Shown here: piece after piece, positions 16,246 through 24,544 of the stretch
How positions within the stretch are numbered: position 1 is the first letter of the stretch
Layout of the letters: the number at the start of each line of letters is the position of its first letter
Assembly (NCBI RefSeq): GCF_023630255.1
Contig: NZ_JALPRS010000001.1
Span: forward strand, 558,001 to 622,000
Source of the DNA: Pontibacter deserti
GTDB lineage: Bacteria; Bacteroidota; Bacteroidia; Cytophagales; Hymenobacteraceae
DNA: 64,000 bases
Direction of reading: 5' to 3'
Made by a program: the position numbers and the translations under genes
The notes under the pieces: model-generated
Told to the model about the DNA's origin: nothing
Databases searched by the model: none
The model's input: only the letters and a program-made list of their open reading frames with translations

Positions 16246-17637
16246 CTAGTCTCCCTGCTTGTTACTTGGGCCAGCGCCTACCCAGATGCTTTTCTGGTTT
16301 ACAAATTCGCGGATGCCGACGTAAGATAACTCACGACCGTAGCCGGATTTTTTTATACCTCCGAACGGCATTTCAGGCGAAGAAGCAACCATGGCGTTTA
16401 CGAAAACCGCACCTGATTCAACCTGTCGGGCCACTTTTAAGCCACGTTCCTGATCTTTTGTCCAGACAGAGCCGGCCAGGCCAAAGCGGGAATCGTTGGC
16501 AATCCGGATGGCATCCTCTTCGTCTTTGGCAACTATAAAAGCGGCTACGGGTCCAAACATTTCTTCTTCGTAAGCAGGCATGCCGGGCTTCACATTCTTC
16601 AGGATCATCGGTTTAAAATATGCACTGTCTTTGCCTTCACGGCCGCCATCTAACACAACTTCAGCTCCTTTTTCTACTGATCTGTTTACCTGTTCTTCCA
16701 GTTCTTCTGCCAGGTCTGGACGGGCCATCGGGCCATAATCGCAGTCATCTTTAAGCGGGTCTCCAGTTTTAAGTGCGGCCATTTTCTGCTTCATCTTCTC
16801 CAGAAAAGCATCGGCTATAATTTCTACAACTATAAAACGCTTGGCAGCAATACAACTTTGCCCGGTATTCACCATTCTCGATTTCATGGCATTTTCAGAG
16901 GCTAGTTCCAGGTCGGCATCATCTAAAACTATAAATGGATCACTGCCGCCCAGTTCGAGTACCGTTTTCTTTATCTCTTTGCCCGCTGTGGCGGCTACGT
17001 GTGCACCTGCAGCTTCACTACCAGTCAGGGTTACAGCTTTTACTGCCGGGTGTCCGATCACAGCATCTACTTCTTTTGAGCCTATCAGTAAGGTATAAAA
17101 CACATCTTCGGGGAAGCCAGCATTACGAACAATTTCCTCAATTGCCAGTGCACATTGGGGTACGTTGGAAGCATGTTTCAGTAAACCGGTATTGCCAGCC
17201 ATAAGTGCAGGCGCCAGAAAACGAAATACCTGCCAGAACGGGAAATTCCAGGGCATAACAGCCAATATAACCCCCAGCGGTTCGTAAGCGATCAGGCTTT
17301 TTTCTGCTTTGGTTTCTATAGTTTCATCCTTCAGAAAATCTTCTGCATTGTCGGCATAGTAGTGGCAGGCGGTAGCGCATTTCTTAATCTCTGCGATACT
17401 ATCTTTCAGGGGTTTGCCCATTTCCAGGGTAATGATGCGGCCATATTTTTCTGCATCTTGTTCCAGTATGTCGGCGCACTTTTGCATGAGTCTGGCGCGC
17501 TCTGCAAAACTAGTTTTACGCCAGCTTAGGAAGGCTTTATCGGCAGCTTCTATTTTCTGGGTAACTTCTTCAGACGTGTGCGGTTCGAAAGTTTTTACCA
17601 CCTCGTTGGTGGCCGGATTCATAGTTTGTATGGCCAT
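16246..17637 (-). CDS. NAD(P)-dependent succinate-semialdehyde-type dehydrogenase
   Basis: An aldehyde dehydrogenase of 463 residues that oxidises an aldehyde to the acid with NAD(P). Visible: PWNFPFWQVFRF (about 129-140), the GSEAAGAHVAA cofactor loop near 206, general base E228 in VLELGGSDPF, nucleophile C262 in NTGQSCIAAKR, and EEMFGPVA plus PFGGIKKSGYGREL near the C-terminus. The length and motif set match the short Sad/GabD-like class (YneI type). Transcribed alone, with the gap on its 3' side holding the AACTC repeat. The physiological substrate, succinate semialdehyde or another aldehyde, cannot be fixed from sequence. Confidence 0.88.
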   Translation of the reverse strand: MAIQTMNPATNEVVKTFEPHTSEEVTQKIEAADKAFLSWRKTSFAERARLMQKCADILEQDAEKYGRIITLEMGKPLKDSIAEIKKCATACHYYADNAEDFLKDETIETKAEKSLIAYEPLGVILAVMPWNFPFWQVFRFLAPALMAGNTGLLKHASNVPQCALAIEEIVRNAGFPEDVFYTLLIGSKEVDAVIGHPAVKAVTLTGSEAAGAHVAATAGKEIKKTVLELGGSDPFIVLDDADLELASENAMKSRMVNTGQSCIAAKRFIVVEIIADAFLEKMKQKMAALKTGDPLKDDCDYGPMARPDLAEELEEQVNRSVEKGAEVVLDGGREGKDSAYFKPMILKNVKPGMPAYEEEMFGPVAAFIVAKDEEDAIRIANDSRFGLAGSVWTKDQERGLKVARQVESGAVFVNAMVASSPEMPFGGIKKSGYGRELSYVGIREFVNQKSIWVGAGPSNKQGD

Positions 17638-17857
17638 AGTATCGTGTCATTATCAAAAGTAAATATACGCAAAGGCTGGTTTTTTAAGTATAATGGATGG
17701 TACAGTTGGCTTTGGGTAATGTTTCTGAATGTACTTGGGCTGATCAGAGCTTTTTCAAATTATAGTTTAGTTTTCAGGCTTGGCTGACGTAGTTTTACAG
17801 GATATACTTTAACAGAACGCATAAGTATCTGTTTAAGCTTTATAATAACTATAGTTT

Positions 17858-18193
17858 ATGGAAAAAACCTATTACGACCCGGCCGACCTTAAAAAGTTTG
17901 GAGACGTTACGAAGCTGCAGCCTGAAATGGGCAACAAGTTTTTTGATTACTACGGCGAAGTTTTTAAAGAAGGCGCTTTAACTGCCCGTGAAAAAGCTTT
18001 GATTGCGCTGGCTGTATCGCATGCGGTGCAGTGCCCGTATTGCATTGATGCCTATACTTCGGATTGTTTGCAGAAAGGCGCTGACGAGAACCAGATGATG
18101 GAAGCTGTGCATGTGGCGGCAGCTATAAAGGGCGGTGCGGCATTGGTGCACGGCGTGCAGATGATGAACAAGATCAAGGAACTTACGATGTAA
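17858..18193 (+). CDS. AhpD-like protein of the arsenosugar cluster
   Basis: A 111-residue carboxymuconolactone-decarboxylase/AhpD-like protein with the redox pair CPYC at residues 59-62 (AVQCPYCIDAYT) and the following His-rich helix EAVHVAAAIKGGAALVHG. It is 3 bp upstream of the ArsS gene, the arrangement annotated as arsenosugar biosynthesis-associated peroxidase-like protein (TIGR04029 type). It is expected to be a cytoplasmic thiol-dependent reductase or peroxidase supporting the radical SAM step. The chemistry is inferred from context. Confidence 0.85.
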   Translation: MEKTYYDPADLKKFGDVTKLQPEMGNKFFDYYGEVFKEGALTAREKALIALAVSHAVQCPYCIDAYTSDCLQKGADENQMMEAVHVAAAIKGGAALVHGVQMMNKIKELTM

Positions 18194-18196
18194 TTT

Positions 18197-19252
18197 ATGG
18201 CGCTTACCGCTACATCGCTTCACAGGCAGAAACACGAATTATCGGAACCGGCTTACCAGCTTACGGTGCTGCAACAGGGTACACAGTTTCCTGAGTTTGC
18301 TGCGAAGTTGCAGCAGCATGAACTGTACCCTTTAAAGCCAACAAGTGTCACGGTTTTGCAGGTTAATGTGGGGAAGATGTGTAACCAGACATGTCGCCAT
18401 TGCCATGTAGATGCCGGCCCGGACCGCAAAGAGATCATGACCCGCGAAACGATGCAGCTTTGCCTGGATGCGCTGGTAAATTCACCTGAAATAACAACGG
18501 TAGATATTACTGGCGGCGCCCCGGAAATGAACCCCGAGTTTAGGTGGTTTGTAGAAGAACTCTCGAAGCTGGGAAAGCAAATTATAGTGCGCTGCAACCT
18601 GACCATTATACTTGCCAACAAAAAGTACCACGATCTGCCTTTGTTCTTTAAAGAGCATAAAGTGCAGGTGGTGTCATCGTTGCCGTACTTTGCTGCCAGC
18701 CGCACCGATGCACAACGCGGCGATGGGGTGTTTGACAAATCGATAAAAGCGCTGCAACTGTTAAACGAAGTGGGCTTTGGAAGGGAAGATTCTGGTTTGC
18801 AACTGGACCTGGTCTATAATCCATCAGGTGCATTTTTACCGGCAGCACAGCAATCTCTGGAAGCTGAATTTAAACGCAGGCTGAAGTCCGGTTACGACAT
18901 CGATTTCAACAACCTTTTCTGCATTACCAATCTGCCGATAAGCCGTTACTTGGAGTATTTGCTGCAAAGCGGAAACTATGAAAGTTACATGGAAAAGCTG
19001 GTAGATGCTTTTAACCCTGCAGCCGCTGCCAATGTAATGTGTCGCAACACGATCTCGGTAGGGTGGGATGGCAACCTGTATGACTGCGACTTTAACCAAA
19101 TGCTGGAGCTTCGCGTAGCATCATCTGCACCGCAACATATCCGCGATTTTAACTTACAAAGCCTGAACAACCGCAACATCGTTTTAAACCAGCATTGCTA
19201 TGGGTGCACGGCAGGTGCCGGTTCCAGTTGCGGCGGACAAACTGTGGCTTAA
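18197..19252 (+). CDS. arsS: arsenosugar biosynthesis radical SAM protein
   Basis: A 351-residue radical SAM enzyme. The [4Fe-4S] motif CNQTCRHC gives C62, C66 and C69. TVDITGGAPEMNPEF follows as the SAM-binding GGE-like segment. The C-terminal part is Cys-rich: MCRNTISVGWDGNLYDCDFNQML and HCYGCTAGAGSSCGG, the typical ArsS extension (TIGR04167 type). ArsS joins the adenosyl radical of SAM to dimethylarsenite to start arsenosugar synthesis. It needs methylated arsenic from ArsM, whose gene is not in this window. Operon with the AhpD-like, rhodanese and transferase genes. Confidence 0.92.
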   Translation: MALTATSLHRQKHELSEPAYQLTVLQQGTQFPEFAAKLQQHELYPLKPTSVTVLQVNVGKMCNQTCRHCHVDAGPDRKEIMTRETMQLCLDALVNSPEITTVDITGGAPEMNPEFRWFVEELSKLGKQIIVRCNLTIILANKKYHDLPLFFKEHKVQVVSSLPYFAASRTDAQRGDGVFDKSIKALQLLNEVGFGREDSGLQLDLVYNPSGAFLPAAQQSLEAEFKRRLKSGYDIDFNNLFCITNLPISRYLEYLLQSGNYESYMEKLVDAFNPAAAANVMCRNTISVGWDGNLYDCDFNQMLELRVASSAPQHIRDFNLQSLNNRNIVLNQHCYGCTAGAGSSCGGQTVA

Positions 19253-19261
19253 ACTAAACTG

Positions 19262-19765
19262 ATGCCAAAAAGAATACTTTTTATACTTGTGGTTTTAGCG
19301 GCAAGTATATTTTTTACTGATCTGGGGAAGAACTATGCTTATAGTTTGATAACAAGTACTGTTTCCAACCAGGCTGTACCCAACATCGATCCCGAAGATC
19401 TGTATGCCTTGGAACAACCTTATGTACTGCTTGATTTGCGCACACCCGAGGAGTATGAAATTAGCCACTTGAAGGGTACAAGGTTTGTTAACTATAACAC
19501 ATTTCAGGTTGATGATTTGGCTGATATTCCGAAAGATGCTAAGCTTATACTTTATTGTGCAGTTGGAGTACGCAGCTCTAAAGCAGGCGTAGCATTACAA
19601 GAGGCCGGTTATACAAATGTGTTAAACCTGCGGGGCGGTATCTTTAACTGGGTTAATAAAGGTTTTCCGGTTTTTGATGCCAAAGGACAAACAGAACGTA
19701 TACATGCGTATTCCAGATTCTGGGGATTCTGGTTAACAAAAGGAGACAAAGTATATGGACAATAA
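19262..19765 (+). CDS. membrane-anchored rhodanese-like protein
   Basis: A 167-residue protein with an N-terminal hydrophobic segment (about 4-19, signal or anchor) and a rhodanese domain: VLLDLRTPEEYEISHLKGTRFVNY, then LILYCAVGVRSSKAG with the active-site Cys of the six-residue loop, and LNLRGGIFNWVNKG. It transfers sulfur or handles other thiophilic groups on the periplasmic side. It sits between arsS and the transferase gene and overlaps the latter by 11 bp, so it belongs to the arsenosugar-type operon. Role in that pathway unknown. Confidence 0.85.
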   Translation: MPKRILFILVVLAASIFFTDLGKNYAYSLITSTVSNQAVPNIDPEDLYALEQPYVLLDLRTPEEYEISHLKGTRFVNYNTFQVDDLADIPKDAKLILYCAVGVRSSKAGVALQEAGYTNVLNLRGGIFNWVNKGFPVFDAKGQTERIHAYSRFWGFWLTKGDKVYGQ

Positions 19766-20357
19766 AGGACTGCTGCTGCTGTTTGTTCGTGCCCCTGAAC
19801 TAGGTAAAGTAAAAACGCGCCTAGCAGAAGCTGTTGGCCCGGAAGTAGCACTTGAAATTTATATCCATTTGCTGCAACATACCCGCCAGATAACTGAAAA
19901 GTTAGATGCTGCAAAAGCCGTATACTTTGCTGATAACATTGTAGATGATAGCATGTGGCCGAAAGAAATTTACCAGCACAACCTACAAGCCGAAGGCGAC
20001 CTTGGCCAGAAAATGCAGACTGCTTTTGAAGATGCTTTTGCGGCAGGCTATACTTCTGTAGTTATTATCGGCAGCGACTGCAAACAGCTTACCCAGGAAA
20101 TAATAGAACAGGCATTTGATGTCCTGAAAACTCATGAGATAGTAATTGGGCCAGCGCTAGACGGCGGCTATTATTTATTGGGCATGAACAAACTATACCC
20201 GGAGTTATTTCAGAATAAAACGTGGAGCACAGCCACCGTTTTTGCTGAAACCATATATGATGTGGAGCGGCTGCACCTGTCGCATAAACTGTTGCCAGAG
20301 CTATCGGATGTAGACCACGTAGAGGATGTGGATTTCGACTGGCTGGCAGATTCCTGA
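19755..20357 (+). CDS. TIGR04282-type transferase of the arsenosugar cluster
   Basis: A 200-residue cytoplasmic protein with a nucleotide-transferase-like GT-A fold: LLLFVRAPELGKVKTRLA at the N-terminus (phosphate-binding Lys/Arg), VVIIGSDCKQLTQEI near residue 97 and GPALDGGYYLLGM near 133. This pattern is that of the rSAM/selenodomain-associated transferase 1 group, repeatedly found beside ArsS. It probably modifies the sugar of the arsenosugar product. The stop is 1 bp from the convergent transpeptidase gene. Confidence 0.85.
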   Translation: MDNKGLLLLFVRAPELGKVKTRLAEAVGPEVALEIYIHLLQHTRQITEKLDAAKAVYFADNIVDDSMWPKEIYQHNLQAEGDLGQKMQTAFEDAFAAGYTSVVIIGSDCKQLTQEIIEQAFDVLKTHEIVIGPALDGGYYLLGMNKLYPELFQNKTWSTATVFAETIYDVERLHLSHKLLPELSDVDHVEDVDFDWLADS

Positions 20358-20358
20358 A

Positions 20359-21495
20359 CTATAACTTCAGGCTTTCATAACCATACACATCAGGCCGGAA
20401 CTGCACCTGGCCTTCCTTGCTGACCCAGCAGGTCTGGTAAAGTATAAGCAGCGGCATCGGTTTTCTGATTCTAAGATACAGGTTCCGGTCCCGCCTGGCC
20501 AGCAATTCTTTCACTTTCTTTTCAGTTTGCCCCGACCGTTCTTTCAGCAAGTATAAAGCCAGTTCGTAAGGTTTCTGAAGCCGTATACATCCATGGCTGA
20601 AATCGCGCTGCTCGTACTTAAATAATTGTTTACGAGGCGTATCGTGCATGTACTGGTTGGCCTTGCTTACATATAAAAATTTCAGCTCTCCTAATTCATT
20701 TTGCTTACCCGGTAGCTGTGTTATCTGAAAATCATAATTGCCTGCATTGATCTTTTTCCAGTTAATCCGCCAGGGGTTTACCTGTTTGCCATGATGGTAT
20801 ACCCGCATATTTCGTTTATAGAGGTAGTTCGGGTTTCGGCGCAGAATGGGCACGATCTCATTCACGGCTATAGAGCGTGGCAGGTTCCAGATCGGGTTTA
20901 CAACTATACTTTGCAGTACCGTTTTATTCAGGTAGGTTGGCGTAGCTTTCTCACCAATAATTACCCGCATCTGCAGCAGAACTTCACAAGTATCCAGCAG
21001 GTATAGCCTGAAATCAGGAATATTGATCATTACAACAGGAAACTCAAGCTCGGTGGTAGTTGTGTTCCAGCGATGCAGGTTGTTTTTTAATAATTCAACT
21101 CTTCGGGATGGCGGCACATTAATAGCAGCCACGGTTCCGGCACCTACAAGTCCGTCTGGTTTCAGCCCATGGCGTTTCTGGAAGTTTATAGTTGCCGCAA
21201 CCAACACCGAGTCATAAACAGTTGTAGAATCGCAGTGCTCAAACCCCAGGTCTTTGGTAAGTAATAAATTATGTTGCAGTTTAGGTACAACTATGTTTGT
21301 ATCGCCGGGGCTCAGTCGCAGGTCTGTTGGTAATGTGTGCCAGTCGTTTGTGTTGGCAATACAACTGTATAGTTCAATTGCCTGCTGCATCAACTGTGTC
21401 TGTCGCTCCGGGTTTAGCCATGCCGGATCCGAAAGCTGTGCCATACTCCTGAAAGGGAGATAGAGTAAAAGCACCGCTACACACCAGTAAAACAT
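20359..21495 (-). CDS. L,D-transpeptidase (YcbB/LdtD-like)
   Basis: A 378-residue exported enzyme that cross-links or modifies peptidoglycan. The signal peptide covers residues 1-19. A peptidoglycan-binding module lies at about 90-130 (VLVAATINFQKRHGLKPDGLVGAGTVAAINV). The YkuD catalytic domain follows, with IPDFRLYLLD, NPIWNLPRSI, and the catalytic motif SHGCIRL at 300-306 (nucleophile C303), preceded by HDTPRKQLFKYEQRDF. This order and the HDTP motif point to the YcbB/LdtD group rather than the small ErfK group. It is somewhat shorter than E. coli YcbB. Transcribed alone. Confidence 0.9.
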   Translation of the reverse strand: MFYWCVAVLLLYLPFRSMAQLSDPAWLNPERQTQLMQQAIELYSCIANTNDWHTLPTDLRLSPGDTNIVVPKLQHNLLLTKDLGFEHCDSTTVYDSVLVAATINFQKRHGLKPDGLVGAGTVAAINVPPSRRVELLKNNLHRWNTTTTELEFPVVMINIPDFRLYLLDTCEVLLQMRVIIGEKATPTYLNKTVLQSIVVNPIWNLPRSIAVNEIVPILRRNPNYLYKRNMRVYHHGKQVNPWRINWKKINAGNYDFQITQLPGKQNELGELKFLYVSKANQYMHDTPRKQLFKYEQRDFSHGCIRLQKPYELALYLLKERSGQTEKKVKELLARRDRNLYLRIRKPMPLLILYQTCWVSKEGQVQFRPDVYGYESLKL

Positions 21496-21638
21496 GATAA
21501 AATAAGAGAGTCTGTACTTTTATCTACGGACCAGCATTTTTATAGTATAGTTTTAAACTGATAACATTTTAACTTGTGGTATGGTTAATCATCAAAATAT
21601 CATCTGTACTTAGGTTATACTTTCAAATCAACTGCTAA

Positions 21639-22511
21639 ATGCACTTTAAGCAACTATACTTTTACAGTTTTATACTTCTGCTATTATCAGCCTGCTCCGA
21701 TGCCGGAACCAACCGACAACAAGCAGAAAATGCCGAAGGCTACAAAGCCATAGCTCCTAATTTTAATGCTGACTGGGCGATGCACAAACTTTGGGATGAT
21801 GGACTGGCCGAAGTAGCAATATATGATGCAGAGCGGGTGGTGTACGGCAAAAAGCGCAGTTTCGATTTCACGATCATTACGGTAAAAGAAGATTTTAATA
21901 ATGAGCACAATGCTAAAACAGACGACTATATCCGCGGTGATCTTTTCCCGGTGATGAAGGTGAACCAGTTCTGCCGTATCCCAACCGATAACTACCCTTA
22001 TCATTACCTTACTTCAGTATTTATTAAACGCGAACAACCGTGGCATCTGCATAAACAAACCACATCGTCGCAGGAGTGGTGTGGCAACACGTTTAAAGCC
22101 ATTACCGATTCCGGCGATAAGTATAATTTAAACTATAATTCGTATTTCGACGGGCAGGGCGAAGGCAACTATAAACTGAAGAAGGAGTTGTTGTTCGAAG
22201 ATCAGTTACCCTATACTTTGCGAGCACTGCGCTTCCGGAACGGCCTTACTTTTAAAGCCGATATTGCAGAAACGCAGCAAACAAACAAGGCCACGCAACC
22301 TGTAGCATATAACGCTACCATCACAAGTAAGAAAGCAACAATAAACAATAGAGAAGTATGGCAGGTACAGGTGCAACTTGCTCCGGATAAAATTAACAGC
22401 TACTGGTTTGCTACTGAATACCCGAACACATTAATCCGGCAACAAACCTGGGATGGCCGTAAACTGGAACTGAAAAAGATAAGCCGTTATGCCTACTGGC
22501 AAGGCAACTAA
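21639..22511 (+). CDS. lipoprotein of unknown function
   Basis: A 290-residue lipoprotein: signal peptide with Cys19 in LLLLSAC, then a mature domain with WAMHKLWDDGLAEVAIYDAERVVYG, TDDYIRGDLFPVMKVNQ and WCGNTFKAIT. Related Bacteroidota proteins are sometimes labelled septum formation inhibitor Maf in databases; I see no Maf nucleotide-binding motif here and consider that label unsafe. The beta-rich pattern suggests an extracytoplasmic binding domain. The DUF2461 gene starts 13 bp after its stop. Confidence 0.75.
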   Translation: MHFKQLYFYSFILLLLSACSDAGTNRQQAENAEGYKAIAPNFNADWAMHKLWDDGLAEVAIYDAERVVYGKKRSFDFTIITVKEDFNNEHNAKTDDYIRGDLFPVMKVNQFCRIPTDNYPYHYLTSVFIKREQPWHLHKQTTSSQEWCGNTFKAITDSGDKYNLNYNSYFDGQGEGNYKLKKELLFEDQLPYTLRALRFRNGLTFKADIAETQQTNKATQPVAYNATITSKKATINNREVWQVQVQLAPDKINSYWFATEYPNTLIRQQTWDGRKLELKKISRYAYWQGN

Positions 22512-22524
22512 CTATAAAACAACC

Positions 22525-23208
22525 ATGTCAGCAACTATAGATAAAAGCACACTTCAGTTTTTAAGAGATCTGGCCCGCAACAACACCCGCGAATGGTTCG
22601 CTGAGAACAAGCCACGTTACGAAAAAGCACGCAAGAACTACCTGGATTTTCTGGATGAGATGCTGAAAGAAATGGCCCGCTTTGAGCCAGTGGCCAATGC
22701 ACAAACAGGTAAAGATCTGGTTTTTAGAATTTACCGGGATGTGCGTTTCTCCAATGATAAACGACCCTACAAAGATCATTTTGGTGCCTATGTAGCTGAT
22801 GGTGGCCGTAAATCTATACTTCCGGGGTACTACCTGCACCTGGCTGGTAATAACAATTCTTTTCTGGCCGGCGGACTCTGGATGCCACCCGCAGATTACC
22901 TAAAAGCTGTGCGGCAGGAGATTGATTATAACCTGCATGAGTTCAAGGCTATAGTTGAAGCTACGGCTTTTAAAAAGAAGTTTGGAGACCTGCAGGGCGA
23001 GCAGCTAAAAACTACACCTAAAGGTTACGAAAAAGAAAACCCTGCTATAGAATACCTGCGCTTTAAAAGCTGGAATGCTGTTATGCCCCTAACAGATAAA
23101 CAGGTGCTGAGTAATGATTTCATGGCTGTAGTGATGGATGGATTCAAGAGCCTGAAACCTTTCAACGATTTTCTGACAGCGCCTTTAAAAGAGATCGGGG
23201 AAGATTAA
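22525..23208 (+). CDS. DUF2461 domain protein
   Basis: A 227-residue cytoplasmic protein of the DUF2461 (TIGR02453) family, function unknown. Family hallmarks: LQFLRDLARNNTREWFAENKPRYEKAR at the start, FRIYRDVRFSNDKRPYKDHFGAYV near residue 70, and GGLWMPPADYLKAVRQEI. I set the start at the ATG at 22525, 13 bp after the lipoprotein stop; an in-frame ATG at 22489 lies inside that gene and would add 12 unconserved-looking residues. Confidence 0.9.
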   Translation: MSATIDKSTLQFLRDLARNNTREWFAENKPRYEKARKNYLDFLDEMLKEMARFEPVANAQTGKDLVFRIYRDVRFSNDKRPYKDHFGAYVADGGRKSILPGYYLHLAGNNNSFLAGGLWMPPADYLKAVRQEIDYNLHEFKAIVEATAFKKKFGDLQGEQLKTTPKGYEKENPAIEYLRFKSWNAVMPLTDKQVLSNDFMAVVMDGFKSLKPFNDFLTAPLKEIGED

Positions 23209-23209
23209 G

Positions 23210-24544
23210 TTACGTCAGGTTTGCATGTTTGCGGCGCTGGCGGTACAGGTATAGTTCTACCAGCAGCCACAGCAGCACCAGGGTGTATTCCAGCGTTATA
23301 AGTGCGGTATCTTCGTTGAAAGAACTGGTGCGGTAAGCTGCATAGCTTAATATGGCCAACCCAGACCAAGCAATAGCAAACCGGAACAAGCTGGCTGCAG
23401 TAAGTGCTACCAGTGTTGTAATGTACCACGGATGTACTGTAGTTGCCAAAAGTAAATAAACAGCTAGTGCAGCGGCCATATAACCCATCAATCTCTTTAC
23501 AGAGCCTAACTTTTTAACTGCTGCCATGGTCACTACTATAGCAAATGTTACCAGCGAAAGAAATGGCCCGATCACCGCGATCTGGTTATAGCCTGTAAGT
23601 TGAATTCCGGCCCATCGCATTAAATAATACACACTGGCATTAAACTCGAACCGCTGAAAGTATAGATTCACGCTTTTTGCCATATGTTCTATTACTTCCA
23701 GGTTTATCAGCGGGAAACTAACCACTAAAAGTGTAAGCCCTACAGCTGTTAAGAAATATACAAACCGCTTAAAGCCTAATTTGCGCCACATAAACGGTAA
23801 GAATAGCAGCGGTAATAATTTAACTCCTATGGCAAGGCCAAAAGCACAACCTGCCCAAACTACCCGCTGGTAAAAAAGCTGGTACAGGCCAAGCAGCACA
23901 AAAAAGATCATCAATGCTTCCAGGTGCAGGTTGCCAGTCAGTTCAAGTATAACCAGCGGGTTCAAGGCGTAGAGCAGTACATATCCGTCAGGTAAGCCCA
24001 TTTTGCGTAATAGCCGCAGCAAGAGTAGTATACTTAGTATTTCTGCTGCTATAATCATTACCCGTATAGTTACTATACTTCCGCATATACTTTCAGGTGA
24101 AAGCTTTGCTGATAGCCAAAAGATAGCCTGCGCTACCGGCGGGTAAACACTATAGTATTCCGGGGAGTTGAGCTTCAGGTAAAGAGCCTCGTTTATACCT
24201 GCCACTGCTACAGCGCCTTCCTGCACAAAGTATTCTGGTAAATGTAAGTATGGGTTTATACCTGCTGCCATTAGCCTGCCATCCCAGATAAACCGGAAAT
24301 AATCATCTGAAAGCAGGGGAGTGGCTGCGAGCAAAATCAACCTAAAAAAAATAGCAGCTGCAATGCCATGCCACACCGGTAACCGCTGATTCACAACATA
24401 TACATACGCTGCAAAGCAGGCCGCAAACAGCAGCACCAGCTGTGTGAAATTTACCCGGGGCGTAGCGTAGCCCAACGCAGCATATACTATGGATGAAGCT
24501 CCAAGTACAACATAAGCAGCAATCGTCCGGCGTCGTTTGATCAT
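23210..24544 (-). CDS. polytopic membrane glycosyltransferase (GT87-like)
   Basis: A 444-residue inner-membrane protein with about 10-12 helices. The first large loop carries LLSDDYFRFIWDGRLMAAGINPYLH (near residues 77-101), the acidic motif and downstream N-P-Y typical of GT-C enzymes that use polyprenyl-phosphate sugars. YALNPLVILELTGNLHLEALMIFF around residue 190 fits the mannosyltransferase-like group (DUF2029/GT87). It is the last gene of a three-gene glycosyltransferase operon, overlapping its neighbour by 4 bp (ATGA). Likely adds a hexose to a lipid or glycan outside the cytoplasmic membrane. Confidence 0.82.
   Translation of the reverse strand: MIKRRRTIAAYVVLGASSIVYAALGYATPRVNFTQLVLLFAACFAAYVYVVNQRLPVWHGIAAAIFFRLILLAATPLLSDDYFRFIWDGRLMAAGINPYLHLPEYFVQEGAVAVAGINEALYLKLNSPEYYSVYPPVAQAIFWLSAKLSPESICGSIVTIRVMIIAAEILSILLLLRLLRKMGLPDGYVLLYALNPLVILELTGNLHLEALMIFFVLLGLYQLFYQRVVWAGCAFGLAIGVKLLPLLFLPFMWRKLGFKRFVYFLTAVGLTLLVVSFPLINLEVIEHMAKSVNLYFQRFEFNASVYYLMRWAGIQLTGYNQIAVIGPFLSLVTFAIVVTMAAVKKLGSVKRLMGYMAAALAVYLLLATTVHPWYITTLVALTAASLFRFAIAWSGLAILSYAAYRTSSFNEDTALITLEYTLVLLWLLVELYLYRQRRKHANLT

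Noticed and set aside
21639-22511. Maf-type septum inhibitor label
   Set aside because: No Maf nucleotide-binding motif; the protein is a lipoprotein with a different pattern.
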